Of a DNA stretch of 64,000 bases, positions 10,541 through 22,238 are shown piece after piece. The stretch comes from Cliona cf. orientalis. Lineage: Eukaryota > Porifera > Demospongiae > Clionaida > Clionaidae. The notes below the pieces were generated by a model. That model saw only the letters and a list, made by a program, of their open reading frames with translations. It did not search any database and was not told the origin of the DNA. The stretch covers positions 11,191,079 to 11,255,078 of the forward strand of contig OZ005689.1 in assembly GCA_963930775.1 (NCBI GenBank), read 5' to 3'. The stretch's first letter is position 1. Each line of letters starts with the position of its first letter. Both the position numbers and the translations under genes were made by a program.

Positions 10541-11232
10541 TTTTTTTTTTTTTTTTTTTTTTTGTGTATAATAATTTCTGTCGTAAAATATACAGAGGTC
10601 ACATGAATAGCAAGTGCTAACAAAAACATGAGACCCGACTTATAACTAATGAGAAAAATATTAACTAATAACTATAATAGGTTCGATTTGAAAACATAAA
10701 CAGAGGGTGAAGAGGCAGTGCTGCAAGGCAGGGTGTTCCATTGTGCAATGGTCCTGGGGAAAAATGAATTATGGAACTGAGAAGTTCTAGCCGCTATGTT
10801 TTGAAGCTGCAGAGCATGAGAAAACCTGTTGTTGTAATTAATGATCCGATATTGGAGAGGTGCTTCAGGAAAGACAGTCAGATCGTTGACTATTTTGAAC
10901 AAGTGACTCAGCCTACATTGCTTACGCCTGTCAGAAAGAGCAGGGATTTGACTCTGTATATACAATTGATTATGATCAGAGGACCAGTTCTTGAGACATA
11001 CACGCAAGGCAAATCTCTGAACCTTCTCAAGAGCATCAACATCCCTAGCAAGATATGGGTCCCACACAATGGAGCCGTACTCGAGGTGGGGGCGGATGAA
11101 AGACTTGTATAATGTAAGGAGGGTGGTAGAGTCAGCATGCTTGTAGAACTGACGATATAAGAGACCAACAAGCTTCCTAACTTTACTGCAAAGTTTAGCT
11201 ACATGAGGAGACCAAGAGAGGTCACAATTGAT
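10541..11232 (-). mobile_element. 5'-truncated non-LTR retrotransposon inserted in the BEL pol gene
   Basis: 692-bp insertion in antisense to the host element. The run of T at 10541-10563 is its poly(A) tail on the minus strand, and CAGATT is duplicated at 10535-10540 and 11233-11238. Only the last part of its second reading frame is present, as is usual when reverse transcription stops early. The BEL protein frame is continuous across the two insertion sides, which dates this event after the BEL insertion. Confidence 0.9.
10672..11232 (-). pseudogene. Reverse transcriptase C-terminal part of the nested non-LTR element
   Basis: The minus-strand frame is open from the truncated 5' end (11232) to TAG at 10672. 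It carries the thumb-end pattern common to CR1/Jockey-like elements: LSWSPHVAKLCSKVRKLVG, then LYKSFIRPHLEYGSIVWDP and LEKVQRFALRVC. The catalytic FADD part is missing by truncation, so this is a dead-on-arrival copy. CR1 versus Jockey/RTE assignment is uncertain. Confidence 0.85.
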
Positions 11233-11237
11233 CAGAT

Positions 11238-12975
11238 TGTGCTTCTTGTGGCATATTTCCTTCAGAACTCCTGAGCCATGAGTTGTGGTGGAATGGGCCA
11301 CACTGGCTGAAGCTACCGGTACATCGGTGGCCTAAGACAAACAAATCCCAACCCAGTGATGTCATGGAAGAATGTGGCGAATTACGATCCATCGTTTGCA
11401 ATGTCTCGATTATACAGGATCCTCTCATTTCATTTGATCGATTTTCCTCCTTCAATCACTACAGAAGAGTCATTGCATGGGTGATCCGATTTATCGACAA
11501 TTGTAGAGCCAAGACGAAAGGGCTCAAACCTGACAATGGCCCCCTGACCATAGAAGAGTTGGAGCAATCGGCCCGGTACTGGTTCTCCACCATTCAAGCA
11601 TCACACTTCTCAAGAGAGCTAGATTTGTTGAAGGGATCACCAAATGGCACTGAAGTAACTGATAAGACCTCGACGGATGCCGATCGAGGAAGCCCAATTC
11701 CATCTTCGAGCACTCTCTCTTCACTCAAGCCCTTCCTTGATGCTAAGGGCCTGTTACGTGTTGGAGGACGACAGCAGAATGCAAAGTTTACTTATAACAG
11801 TCGTCACCCCATAATACTTCATTCGAAGCATCCACTCGTTAAGATATTGATCAGGTCAGAACATGTGCGTCTTTTTCATGGCGGATCTCTAGTCGTCTCC
11901 TCGTCTTATCTTTCGTGATTTTCACATTGTTGGTGGACATGGAGCTATTCGTTCTATCGTCAGGAGTTGCATCACTTGTAGGCGTAGAGCGCCCAGACCA
12001 AAACCACAAATGATGGGGCAGCTTCCCCTTGAACGCGCCACACCTGATGCTGTTTTTGATCATGTTGGCCTCGACTACGCTGGTCCGCTGTACCTGAAAC
12101 TAGGTTCCGTTCGTAAACCCACCATCATCAAGTCTTACGTCTGTGTTTTTGTGTCCATGTCTGTTAAGGCGGTACACTTGGAGCTTGTCTCCGATTTATC
12201 TACCGACTGCTTCCTTGCTTGTTTGAGAAGATTCACTGCCAGACGAGGAAAGCCTTCCTCCATATGGAGTGACCACGGCACTAATTTCGTGGGAGCCAAC
12301 CGTGTCCTGAAGGAGCTCTATGCATTCTTGCTTTCGAAACAGACCGAGGAAACCATCTCTACCTTCTGCTCTAGTCAAGGCATCAAGTGGCACTTCATCC
12401 CGGAAAGAGCACCTCATTTCGGTGGCCTCTGGGAGGCAGCAGTGAAGAGCTTCAAACGTCACCTAATTCGAGTCGTTGGGACTACCAAACTTAACTTTGA
12501 AGAGATGAGTACTGTTTTGACACAAATTGAAGCGTGCCTTAATAGTCGCCCCCTAGGAACCTTACCCCACAACGATGACGGTATCGAGATGTTGACTCCA
12601 GGACACTTCCTGATCGGCAGACCACTACAAGCGATTCCTGATCACCCCAAGTCTTATAATCCAATGTCAGTCCTCAAGAGATGGTATTTATGTGAAGCAC
12701 TCACGCGACACTTCTGGGAGCGTTGGAGTCGTGAATACTTGATCGGTCTCAGACGATATTCGAAATGGAAACGTCCAGAAAGAAACTTTTGTGTAGGAGA
12801 CGTCGTGATCCTCAAAGAAGACAACTTAATCCCCAATCAATGGCCTCTTGCCCGAGTCACAAAAATCACCCAGGGAAGTGATGGACTGGTTCGTGTAGTC
12901 CAACTTAAGACAAAGGATGGGTCATATACCAGACCTGTTGCCAAGGTTGCCCTCCTTCTACCTTGTGAGAACTAA
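11238..12975 (+). pseudogene. BEL/Pao integrase and DUF5641 segment, frameshifted near 11900
   Basis: After the nested insertion the pol frame resumes directly at 11238 with PSELLSHELWWNGP. A frameshift at about 11890-11910 breaks it inside the HHCC zinc-binding part (HIVGGHGAIRSIV, CITC). The rest is open to the TAA at 12975: integrase core with GLDYAGPL, WSDHGTNF and GGLWEAAVKS carrying the D, D and E residues, then DUF5641 (RPERNFCVGDVVIL). The integrase would have joined the cDNA to the genome. Confidence 0.87.
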
Positions 12976-13077
12976 CTCTTGCGTTATAACACTAACTCAA
13001 ATATGACTCTTATAGTTGATTCTTTTGTATAGGCTGATTTTGTCATTGTTAAGACATTATGTCTTGGCCGGCGGTTA

Positions 13078-13359
13078 TGTATATGTGTTTATGATGATCT
13101 TTACCTAATATCAAATTTTCATGAAAATTCAGTAGGTTTATCTTCTACTACCAATCCAAACCTAAGGGGAAAACCGTCTCACTGCCTGCTCAGGCAAACC
13201 TAATTTAAGCAAAAGGCAGAGCCACATAGGTGCCTAGCCTTGAGAACTAGGGGTGGTCATGTACGTATTATTAGAACAAGTATTGAAAAAAAGTTTTAAG
13301 ATGTCAATTTAACGTGGCGTCTAAATCTATTCGCATCCGAGAGAGAAAGCGCAGAAACA
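13078..13359 (+). repeat. 3' LTR of the BEL/Pao element, interrupted by a 133-bp insertion
   Basis: Matches the 5' LTR on both sides of an insertion at 13124-13256. It is preceded by GGCCGGCGG, a purine-rich stretch in the place of the polypurine tract, and followed by the target duplication GTCCA (13360-13364). Confidence 0.88.
13124..13256. repeat. 133-bp SINE-like insertion in the BEL 3' LTR
   Basis: Interrupts the LTR between two copies of TCATG (13119-13123 and 13257-13261), so it is a 5-bp target duplication. It starts AAAATTCAGTAGG and has no terminal inverted repeats and no obvious poly(A). A related copy lies at 18300-18415. It contains short self-complementary words (GCCTGCTCAGGC, TAGGTGCCTA). 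Class unknown: SINE or other small RNA-derived element is possible. Confidence 0.65.
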
Positions 13360-13364
13360 GTCCA

Positions 13365-16300
13365 TGTCATTACATGAGGGCATGGATACACGTCTTGGAT
13401 GCACCCGGTTGCTATGAACACACGGCGTGAGCGGAGAGAAACTCCGCACTACAGGTCCTCACATTTCCAGACAACACAACCAGCAAGACTACAATGTCAT
13501 ATTATGCATGCAGCTCTTGATAAACAATGCCATTATGATTACATTATTAATACTGTGCACGTGCATACAATGGAAGGCATGACAAGAGGGGCATACAATG
13601 TTATGTTTAGCATCTTGCATGAGTTCTTTCATTCTGTAAGACTTCAGGTATACCATTCCTATAAGATATTATTATTATGGTTGTAACCCAGTACATGTTT
13701 TGCCAGTACTGGGTGAAATTTGAATACTGTGATTTGGAAAGAGTATTCTCCATAATGCCCAATACACGTAGTTGTACTGTGGTTTTCTAAATAGGGTGGG
13801 TTATACAGTGGGGTACATTATTATGGGCTGAGGGGTAAACCCAAAGAACACCATTATTATAATAATATTATTATCCCACAATACTAAGTTTCTGCCACAA
13901 ACTATACATTATTGAGAATATTATTTTTTCTTAGAACATGCATTGTGCTGCACCTAGGGTGTACTCCCTGCAGTGTGAGAGACTACTAGAGCATAAATTA
14001 ATATTCACTACTCCAGCATAAAATTTAATATTCATGTACACAAATTATGTAGCATCAGTAGGTTATTGGAATCTTCCCTGAAGCATAATATTATTAATTT
14101 TGACTATGTACTAATTATTATAAGATAATGGATAATGCTTACTATGTACATACCGGTAATAATAATATAATACATGTATCATGTACTCGGTAAGTATATT
14201 ATATTCCTTTCCAGGCATTTCTTTGCCCTAGTAATAATATATAGCTTATTTGTTCATGTGAAGTTTCATGTCAATGAGTAGCTAGTCTCAGCTAGCCAAT
14301 GCTCACAATGGAGCACTGAATGGAGAGTGTTGTATGTACCCTATTCAACTCTCTCTAGTGAATGGATGTAGGAGCATTTATGAACACAGTTCTTGTATGT
14401 GGAGTGATTATGTTAGAGACAAGATTGGAACTCATCAACAAAATGCCATATCTAAGAAATAATTACCAACCTTGGGTGGTGCATAATTGGAGCATGGAAA
14501 TAACATTCTAGTCCGGGTGGTGCATCTTTTTAGATAGTCACATTGCAATTACCATATTTGAGCTTTGCCGAATTTTTAGCATATGTACACTCGATGACCT
14601 AGCTTTACCGAGAATATTTCAATTATTAAATTTTGTAAAGGTGCCGAATAATTATATAGAGGAAGTACGGTAGAGCGAAAGCGTGGCTTCCAGTACTATC
14701 GAATCATTGTAAGCTATAAGTATATATACCAGTACCTCAAACATGCTTGGAAAACATGACCACATAACACAGCATGAAAATTAAGTTAGGATTCCGGTGC
14801 CAGTGTAGGTTGCCAAACGATTACAGCAACCCTCCACCCTCTGCCTACGCTTTGCGGTGAGGGATATTTTTGCATCATAGGGCAGGGCTAAGCTGTGGCT
14901 ATAGTTATTGCGTATAGAACCTAAACACTATTAGGGGCAAACAGCTCTTACCACAGTTACTGCCTCTTTGTTTGTCATGTTAGTCACTCCCTAATTAATA
15001 CCTCGATCTGCCCAGACTTGTTGAATTATGTTGTGTATTAGATAAGTGCCTCTGTAGACACATGTAGCTAGGTAGTGGTGCAGACAGAGTGACATGCATT
15101 CTGATTATTGCGTGGGTACAAAATAATGTGATTGTGAACTATGTTAGGAATCTTATTTAACACTATATGTAATTAGCCAAATAATCCTGCCGAGATCATT
15201 TCTGTATGCATTGCCAAGTTTATATCTGAGAGTTACAGTTCATGTAAACAGTGAATGTACAGTTGTCAATTTCTCCCTCCAAAAACCAAGGTCCCAAATC
15301 TTTAATTTATTTTTCACACTGTGTCACATGTACAAGCAAAACAAGAATAATTTATACGCAGAGATTAGCCCCCTGAAGTCTGAAAGTTCAGATTTGCCCC
15401 CATCTGTGTTTACATAGCACCTACATCAGCAATATGAATGATTATGTGCTTCACTGGTCAGTTTTCAGTTGTCAGTGACAGTGTAAACAGACACTGGCTC
15501 TCATCAGTTTAGGTATGTCACAGAAGCTTTCAGTTTATAGTGACATAGCCAGAAAGAGCACCATCCTACCATAACCATGTTCAGGTGCTGGGTACTCTAT
15601 TCTTTATCATGGGTATACCATGAATGTGTACTTTCTCTCATGCAGACAACCCTTACCATTAATTGAGGGTTCGGACGGATGGACAAAAATTGTCAATTGA
15701 TTGCAATAACAAATTAAACCCTCCGCCTATGCTTCAGTTAGTAAATAGTTTAAGAGGAATCATTAGAGATCAAAGCTTTAGCACAGTCATACGTATACGT
15801 GTACGACTCACTAACTGCAAGGGCCATTACCCACAACACAAATTTGAATTGCCCATGCAATAAACTGACCAGCTTTGTTTATGTGCGTCCATGTTGGCAT
15901 GTGTGCCCATGCCAGGGGATTCCCCTGCACACACGTGTGCACATACACACTCGTATTATAGAATACCAATTTTCAATAATGTACACTTTTCTATGCACAA
16001 TTTCAGTCATCAAGTGGTGTTTATATTATATCACATTATGGTACCATTGCAAAAATGCTGAACAATAATTAAAAATGTATCAATAACGTCTATGAAAATA
16101 TAATCCTGTTTATATATCATCAGTGATTCATTATTACTTCAGTATTAAATTTTATCAATTAATTCAGTACTAACCAATAATTGTAACGTTGCTGATGTTC
16201 AGCTCCTTTTAATGGAGCACATACGATGTCACACATAATAATTATCGCCAAATCACTAATCTTTCCTTGATGAGTACACACGGATACCTGTATATGTAGC

Positions 16301-17262
16301 TGTGTACATGTACCAGTGTATTAGTGATTTGGTAATAATAAACAACCAGATCATTGCCTACTTGGGGGGTCTTAACCTGAGGATCATGTCATTCTGATTG
16401 GCCTAATTGTCTTTTATGTGTATGCACCCTTGGGAAGTAGACAGTTTGCTGATCACTAGAGCCTAGTTTCCAGTAAATTTGCACACCATCCTTTCAACAG
16501 GGCATTTTGGAGTAAAGTGAAACCACTACTGTATATAGTTTGCAAATTCCTGGTTTCATTGTGTGGCCAATCAATAGATTTCTTTCCTTTCACAATTATT
16601 TCCTTTCTTTTTTCTTTTCTTTCTTTTCCTTTCACAATCACAATTCATTGTGTGGCCAATTATTAGTTGTTTTTTTCCCTAGCTTTCACAATATTACTGT
16701 TTCCCTCCTGAAATTCAGGTGCTCTGTTGCTTCACAATTAATAATATTCTTTGTTAGATGTTACCCAGGTAACTAGTGACAGAATATTCTCCAATACAGA
16801 GTAATATCAATATTATAGTCTCAAACAGGTTCATGTCAGTGTACACAGTAACACTGGGCAACATGCTCAATGTAAAAGAATAGGTGCTAATTAAATTCCT
16901 ATGTCAACATCTAACAAGTCAGTTGTATGGCAGCTAGGCACAGCCTTGTACCAGCCTGCCATACAATATAACCTGTCAAGTGCTTCTCTGGTGTCCCTAT
17001 ATACACATGAAGATTTCCTCTACTAATTGGATTTTAGGATACCACCACTAATGAAATTGTGTCACCTCATGACACAAAGGTTCAATCTTTATGCTGTTTA
17101 GGTAGGTATAATTATACCTTTCAACCATGCAGACCAATAGGAATGTCCATTAATATCAACAGTGTCTGTGTTGATCTTCCCCAGCCATCATGATGCATGA
17201 CAGAAAGGCATATTTGGTACAATAAGGAAAGTTTTTCAATTTGCAATATCTGAAGGCTTCTT
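13365..17262. other. Non-coding interval, no gene recognised
   Basis: AT-rich sequence with scattered microsatellite-like (taa)n words. A polypyrimidine stretch at 16578-16638 lies between two copies of TTGTGTGGCCAAT. No exon chain with splice sites or known domains was found on either strand. Confidence 0.5.
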
Positions 17263-17528
17263 GATCAAAAAGTACACAAACAAGAGATAATCGTATCCAC
17301 TATACATCCGTATACACTTGCTTTTTGAAGGGTACAAAAATAACCAGTAATAATGCGATTGAATCAAAACTGATAAACTCGAATCATTGTGACAACTAGG
17401 GAATAACCTGAATATCTCCCAAATACTACACTCAACAAACATAATTAATAGGTGCATAATAGTCGAGAAAAGCAAGCGTAGGGATGTACAGTAGATACGA
17501 TTATCTCTTGTTTGTGTACTTTTTGATC
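17263..17528. mobile_element. MITE with about 60-bp inverted repeats
   Basis: Both ends begin GATCAAAAAGTACACAAACA in inverted orientation and stay alike for about 60 bp (shared words AGATAATCGTAT, ACATCC, AAGCAAG). The interior is about 150 bp and non-coding. No clear target duplication. Part of one arm recurs near 63558-63606. Confidence 0.65.
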
Positions 17529-17656
17529 CTGCCATCCCTACTTCATCCTTCAATTATAATCAATTGTTTTTTTAACCAAAGTTATCCCATATTTGTTGTA
17601 TTAGCTCTGACAATAGTCCTTTTCACGTAGATCAATGGAATGTGGAAGGCTTATTA

Positions 17657-17972
17657 ATGAAACGTGACGTCACGGCTGGGGTACATTTTTCCGCCATTTT
17701 GGGGTACTTCAACATTACAATCTATGGGGACAAAGGGCATAATCGGAGCGCTGCCGCTCCATGACATCACCGAATATTCTAAATACACAAACATCACTGA
17801 AAAGTTGAATGCAAACACTGCACAACAGTACAAACCCCATTGTTGTACGGTGAGCTGGACCCAAGATACAGCCGCTCGAAGAGACCCGTTTTTTCCATTG
17901 AAAATTAGGCTTTGCTTCACAGCGCAAAGAGGTGGGTGACAGAGCGATTGATAAACAGCTGCTAGAGCTGTG
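17657..17972 (+). repeat. Left long terminal inverted repeat of the PIF-like element
   Basis: 316 bp nearly identical to the reverse complement of 22239-22555. Similarity ends after GCTAGAGCTGTG. The open frames read across it on both strands are a by-product of the repeat and not genes. Confidence 0.88.
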
Positions 17973-18112
17973 CTGCTCTGTTTAAGCACCTTTACTTAGA
18001 GTGTATGCATGTTATAAGAGTCTGATACCCAAGAGGCTATACTATTACCAGGTGGGGTGGTACTCTGCATTTACTACCATACATTAGAGTATGTATTTTA
18101 ACAAAGGTTGGC

Positions 18113-20277
18113 ATGGATGAATCAACTGTAGAAGTGAAGTTGACAGAAGAAGACATCCCTGGGGCTAAACTTGAGGAACCAATGGAGAAGTATACCAATC
18201 CTGAACTCAAATGGTGGCTATTATGTCGTGGTATCTGTGTCTCTTCTTCTTTGAAGAAACAACAACTCTTAGACAGGTAAATTAAATGCTACATGTATGA
18301 AAACTCAGTAGGTTTATCTTTCACTACCAATCCCAAACCTAAGGGGTACCATCCCATTGCCTGCTCAGGCAAACCTAATCTCGGCCACAGGCAGAGCCAC
18401 CTAGGTACCTAGGGTTGTGTTAGACTTCTCCATGTTAATCATATGTTCAATACTGAATGTACAGGATAAGGGAAGCTCAAAAGTCACAAAAGGAGATAGT
18501 GGATGTTGATGGTTCCTATCTTTATCGAAAACACCAGCTACCTCTATCAAAGGGCAAGTCTGTTGTGCCCCTCTCTTTACCAGGTATACCCCTGAGTGGA
18601 TGGGAACGGGTTGATAAAGGAAACTACACGCTTATGGCTAAGAAAATACCTTGTGTTACACCCGGTATGTTGTGCTATATGATTGTATGCAGCATTAGTG
18701 AGTTCATTAACCTGCCACATGTTGCTACAGGGTTGCTTTATACGTACCTAGCAGAAGGAACTGGAAAAACATCAGGGAAAGGAGCATTCCGTGCGCTTCA
18801 AAGGGGATTTCAGCATTGGTCATGTGGTCGTCTGAATAATTTGGAGATCAATGTCCAGCATCCTAAATTCTGTCATATTAGATGTGAAGTAACACCGTCC
18901 ATGAAGGCAGGGCTATACCACGTGATGATGCTTCTAGCACGCGATGGTGATTTGGCGGTCATCGAATCTGCTACATGTGAATGTGTTGCAGGGTAAGTTT
19001 GGCACTACAGTGTACATGTGCATGCAGAAGAGTGTGTTTGAATTATTCTCTGCAGAAAATCAGCTTCTTGCACTCACGTGTCAGGTCTCCTACATGCACT
19101 GGTATCGATGAGTGAAAGTGAAATTCACACATTCAGGCGACCTGATATGACGGTGAGTGCATCAAATGAGGAGGAAGTACTACCAGTGACATCGTATGCT
19201 TGTAAATGGAATGTTCCTAAAAAACGCAAAGTTAGCACACTACGTATGTCAGAGGCTACATTTGAAAAGCATGTTTATGGAAAGGAAAAGAGACGATCGC
19301 TAAAGCCACTCGAAGAATTTGATCCGCGCCCAATTGAACTCAGGGGCACTGCAAATGAGAGATTGCCCGAGTTATTACACAAGCTGCGTGGGAAGGGTTT
19401 AAGCATATCATTGTCACTTGATTCAAAAACTAGGTGCTGGAATTTGGAAGGTCACCCAGATGACAAGGATGCAGTATGCTCTGAACTACCTTCTAAAAAA
19501 AATCTCCAAAAACGAGTTGCAGAGTTTAAAAAATGCCTCAAACAGTCGCCTGAAAAATGTAGGGAGATTGAGTTTAAAACTCGTGAACAAGCTAGTTCTC
19601 CTTTGTGGTATTCTGCTCGTAGATATCGATTAACTGCATCTTACTTTGGAGTAGTTCGGCAGAGACGACCTACCACGTCCCCTCACTCTCTGGTATTACA
19701 AATTCTTGGTAAATCTACATTCTCATCACCCGCTACTGACTGGGGAAAAGCCAACGAGAAAACGGCACTTCAGCTCTACCAGGATAAGCAGCGTGAAAGT
19801 GGTCACAAGGACTTGTATGCCTGCCCTTCTGGTTTTGTTATTTCTGAAGAGTATCCCTTTCTTGGAGCCTCTCCTGATGCGGCAGTGTATGACCCATCTG
19901 TGCCCGACCCTTTTGGATTAGCAGAAATTAAATGTCCATTCTCTGTTTGCAACTTGACGCCTGCTGAAGCATGCTCAAAGCCTAATTTCTGTTGCACACT
20001 GAAAGTGAATGGTACTACCCACCAGTTGGAGCTAAAACGGAATCATCCTTATTATGCCCAAGTTCAAGGACAAATGGGTGTAACACAGCGAAAGTGGTGT
20101 GACTTCATTGTATATACAGAGAAAGGACTAAGCATTCAGCGTATCTACTTTGATGAAGTATTTTGGAAGGATCTTTTGACAAAACTGGAAGAATTTTATG
20201 ACAATTGTCTTGCTCCTGAGATTGTTAGCCCAGTACATGTGTTAGGTCTTAAAGTTCGTGATCTACGTTTGATGTAG
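18113..20277 (+). CDS. SAP/SWIM/YqaJ-type nuclease encoded by the transposon
   Basis: Three exons, 18113-18276, 18465-18992 and 19056-20277, join in frame to give 637 aa. Near residues 33-60 is a SAP-like motif (PELKWWLLCRG ... QQLLDRIREA). A SWIM zinc finger follows with C226-x-C228 and C236-x-H238, split by intron 2. The C-terminal half is a YqaJ/lambda-exonuclease-type domain: E465 (ANEKTALQLY), D505 (GASPDAAV) and E521-x-K523 (AEIKCP), then YYAQVQGQMGV. These are the metal-binding residues of that nuclease fold. It probably trims or recombines DNA during transposition, alongside the THAP-DDE transposase that converges on it. Intron 1 has received a SINE-like repeat. All sites look intact. 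Confidence 0.9.
18300..18415. repeat. Second copy of the SINE-like repeat, in intron 1 of the YqaJ gene
   Basis: Similar to 13124-13256 from AAAACTCAGTAGGTTTATC through CTGCCTGCTCAGGCAAACCTAA to the end, with small differences. It lies wholly within the intron 18277-18464 and leaves both splice sites intact. No target duplication could be fixed. Confidence 0.7.
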
Positions 20278-20336
20278 CTGCCCATTTTCTGTATGTTAAA
20301 CTATATTATTACTGCTATAAATGAATAATTCATTCT

Positions 20337-20354
20337 ATCTCTCTCTCTCTCTCT
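20337..20354. repeat. (TC)n microsatellite between the two transposon genes
   Basis: Short run of TC repeats followed by C-rich sequence in the 180-bp gap between the stop codons of the converging YqaJ and THAP genes. Confidence 0.7.
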
Positions 20355-20456
20355 CCCCTCTCTCTCCACTCCTGTTTATAATTAGGTTTAAGTTGTAAGG
20401 GTCAATAATAATAAAAATATGTCAATTACATAATATTATACATTACAACAAATGAT

Positions 20457-21986
20457 CTAATCATCTTCACGATCACTTTCATCTGCATCGTAGTCTGAAT
20501 CGTCCAGAGCATCAAAGTATGACTCTACATCTGAATCTGCATCATCATTCTGTGGTGGAGGAACAAGTGATGGTTGGAAGCAGGTGAGCCAAGCACACAC
20601 ACAAACTATTTGGTTTGCCAAACGAGCCATGCTTAAGGGTAGATTTCCTTTGAGGATCGCAAAGTTTTTGATGCGTCCAATTGCACGTTCAACATGGATC
20701 CTAACTGAAGCGATTTTTCGCGTATGCAGTATCTCTGCTTCTGTTAGCTGCTTGCCACCTGTTACAAATGATGGTATGTTCAGATCCACACCAACTGCAC
20801 GTAGCTGATCACGGATAGTGAACCCCTTGTCAGCCATGATGGACATTTTTGTATCATGACTTGTGGGTAGACTCTGTATGAAGCCAGACACTCTAGTAAG
20901 TTCCACGTCTGAAATTGACCCAACATACAGAGGTGATACAAAGCACACAGCACCATTAGGGGTACAACCAATCAAAGATTTACTAGTATTATGGTGTTTG
21001 TATTCACTCCATGTAGATGATTGCATCTGTAAGTCACTGGGGGTCTCGAGGAATATTTCAGTTCCATCTATTATGGCATACGTTGACGGATACTTTTCTT
21101 TAAATATATGTGGCAGATTTGCAGCCACTTGCTCCTGTGATGGCATCCATTGAATTTCCTTGAAATGGTGATATAAAAAATAAATCCAAGTTGTGATGTA
21201 TCTGGAGGTTAACCCAATGGAGATTCCAAACCTTATAGACAAGTCTTTTACTCGAACGTTAAGACGTAATCGCATCAATGTCAAAAAAAACTGATTCTTG
21301 GGGTCTAATTTCATGTTACGCTTGCCACTTCGAACAGCATCAGTACCCCAATAGTGAAGCTTATTAACAGCTGGGCCAAGGAAATCAAATACAGCAACAA
21401 AAATTTCATATGAGGGAAAACCGGTATAGAATCGGACAAGCGAATCATCATTTGCGATATCATCAAGTCTAAAGTGCTTTGGTCGTGTTATGCTTGCACT
21501 CTCCTTCAGTTTTTGGTTTTCAGCTTCCAGATACTCAATACGAGCTAACAATGCCCTATTTAGCACCTCTTTCTCAGAAAAACTAAGGGAATATGTGTCT
21601 TCAACATGTGGTAACTCCTGTACCACATAATCTGTAAGCAATGGCTCCCCTATTGATGCAATAAGTGATTCCTGGTCGGTATTATTATCTTCTGATGGTG
21701 ATGGTGATATAGAAGCAGAGCGTGTGCTCCGTTTGGAATGCAACTTCTTTGGTGAGGCGAAACGCTTTCCAATATCAAGTGATGGTACTTGACTTGAGTC
21801 ACCATTTAAGAAATGTCGGCTACATATGCGTGAATTTTTTGTGATATCACTTGCCTTCAGCCCTAGTGCTTTCAACCATTGTTCCTTTCGTGATTGATCA
21901 GCTGGAAACCTAAACATTGATACATCTTTAGTTTCACCAGGAGCTTTTGCTTTAGTATGCCCACAAATAATGCATGTATTTGGCAT
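20457..21986 (-). CDS. THAP-domain DDE transposase (DDE_Tnp_4 type)
   Basis: Single-exon protein of 509 aa starting at ATG 21984-21986. An N-terminal THAP zinc finger has C5, C8, C55 and H58, with W37 and a FRFPAD motif; it should bind the element ends. Residues about 137-166 form a coiled coil (ARIEYLEAENQKLKE). Residues about 228-275 are a helix-turn-helix of the DDE_4 type (LSIRFGISIGLTSRYITTW). The catalytic triad is D307 (IIDGTEIF), D386 (IMADKGF) and E433 (HVERAIGRIKNF). The tail is strongly acidic (DDSDYDADESDREDD). Nothing is missing, so the protein should be functional. The gene converges on the YqaJ gene of the same element. Confidence 0.95.
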   Translation of the reverse strand: MPNTCIICGHTKAKAPGETKDVSMFRFPADQSRKEQWLKALGLKASDITKNSRICSRHFLNGDSSQVPSLDIGKRFASPKKLHSKRSTRSASISPSPSEDNNTDQESLIASIGEPLLTDYVVQELPHVEDTYSLSFSEKEVLNRALLARIEYLEAENQKLKESASITRPKHFRLDDIANDDSLVRFYTGFPSYEIFVAVFDFLGPAVNKLHYWGTDAVRSGKRNMKLDPKNQFFLTLMRLRLNVRVKDLSIRFGISIGLTSRYITTWIYFLYHHFKEIQWMPSQEQVAANLPHIFKEKYPSTYAIIDGTEIFLETPSDLQMQSSTWSEYKHHNTSKSLIGCTPNGAVCFVSPLYVGSISDVELTRVSGFIQSLPTSHDTKMSIMADKGFTIRDQLRAVGVDLNIPSFVTGGKQLTEAEILHTRKIASVRIHVERAIGRIKNFAILKGNLPLSMARLANQIVCVCAWLTCFQPSLVPPPQNDDADSDVESYFDALDDSDYDADESDREDD

Positions 21987-22238
21987 CCTTTTAGACCTTT
22001 AAGCAGCTGTGGACAGAAAAAAGCAGTAGTAAGTTGTATACAGTATGTATATCTAGACGTTTCAGTAACTGTATATCATTTTGGTCGCCACCAAGGGGCC
22101 GCTGAGCTACTAGTGTGCATCATAGATCAATAAAAGTAGTCTATATGATAGTATGGTGGCATGCAGCATGGGTGGCTAACCCTAGATCACGGATCTACGC
22201 CCAAGTTAGGGGCCCCAAGGCAGCTGGCTAGTGAGTTA

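Larger units (their letters stand above)
6484..13359 (+). mobile_element. BEL/Pao LTR retrotransposon, degenerate
   Basis: Two LTRs starting TG and ending CA bound a gag-pol region in BEL/Pao order: gag with DUF1759, zinc knuckles, aspartic protease, reverse transcriptase, RNase H, integrase and DUF5641. A 5-bp target duplication GTCCA flanks it (6479-6483, 13360-13364). The copy is inactive: an in-frame TGA (8117-8119), a frameshift near 10000, a non-LTR insertion (10541-11232), another frameshift near 11900, and a 133-bp insertion in the 3' LTR. The LTRs are otherwise nearly identical, so the copy may be fairly recent despite the damage. Confidence 0.92.

Noticed and set aside
13399-13686. 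95-codon plus-strand reading frame just after the BEL element
   Set aside because: Composition looks random (many His/Met/Arg), no domain and no transcript signals.
17664-17989. Reading frames on both strands in the PIF-like TIRs (also 22231-22633)
   Set aside because: They occur only because the long inverted repeat is open by chance; both arms give the same peptides.
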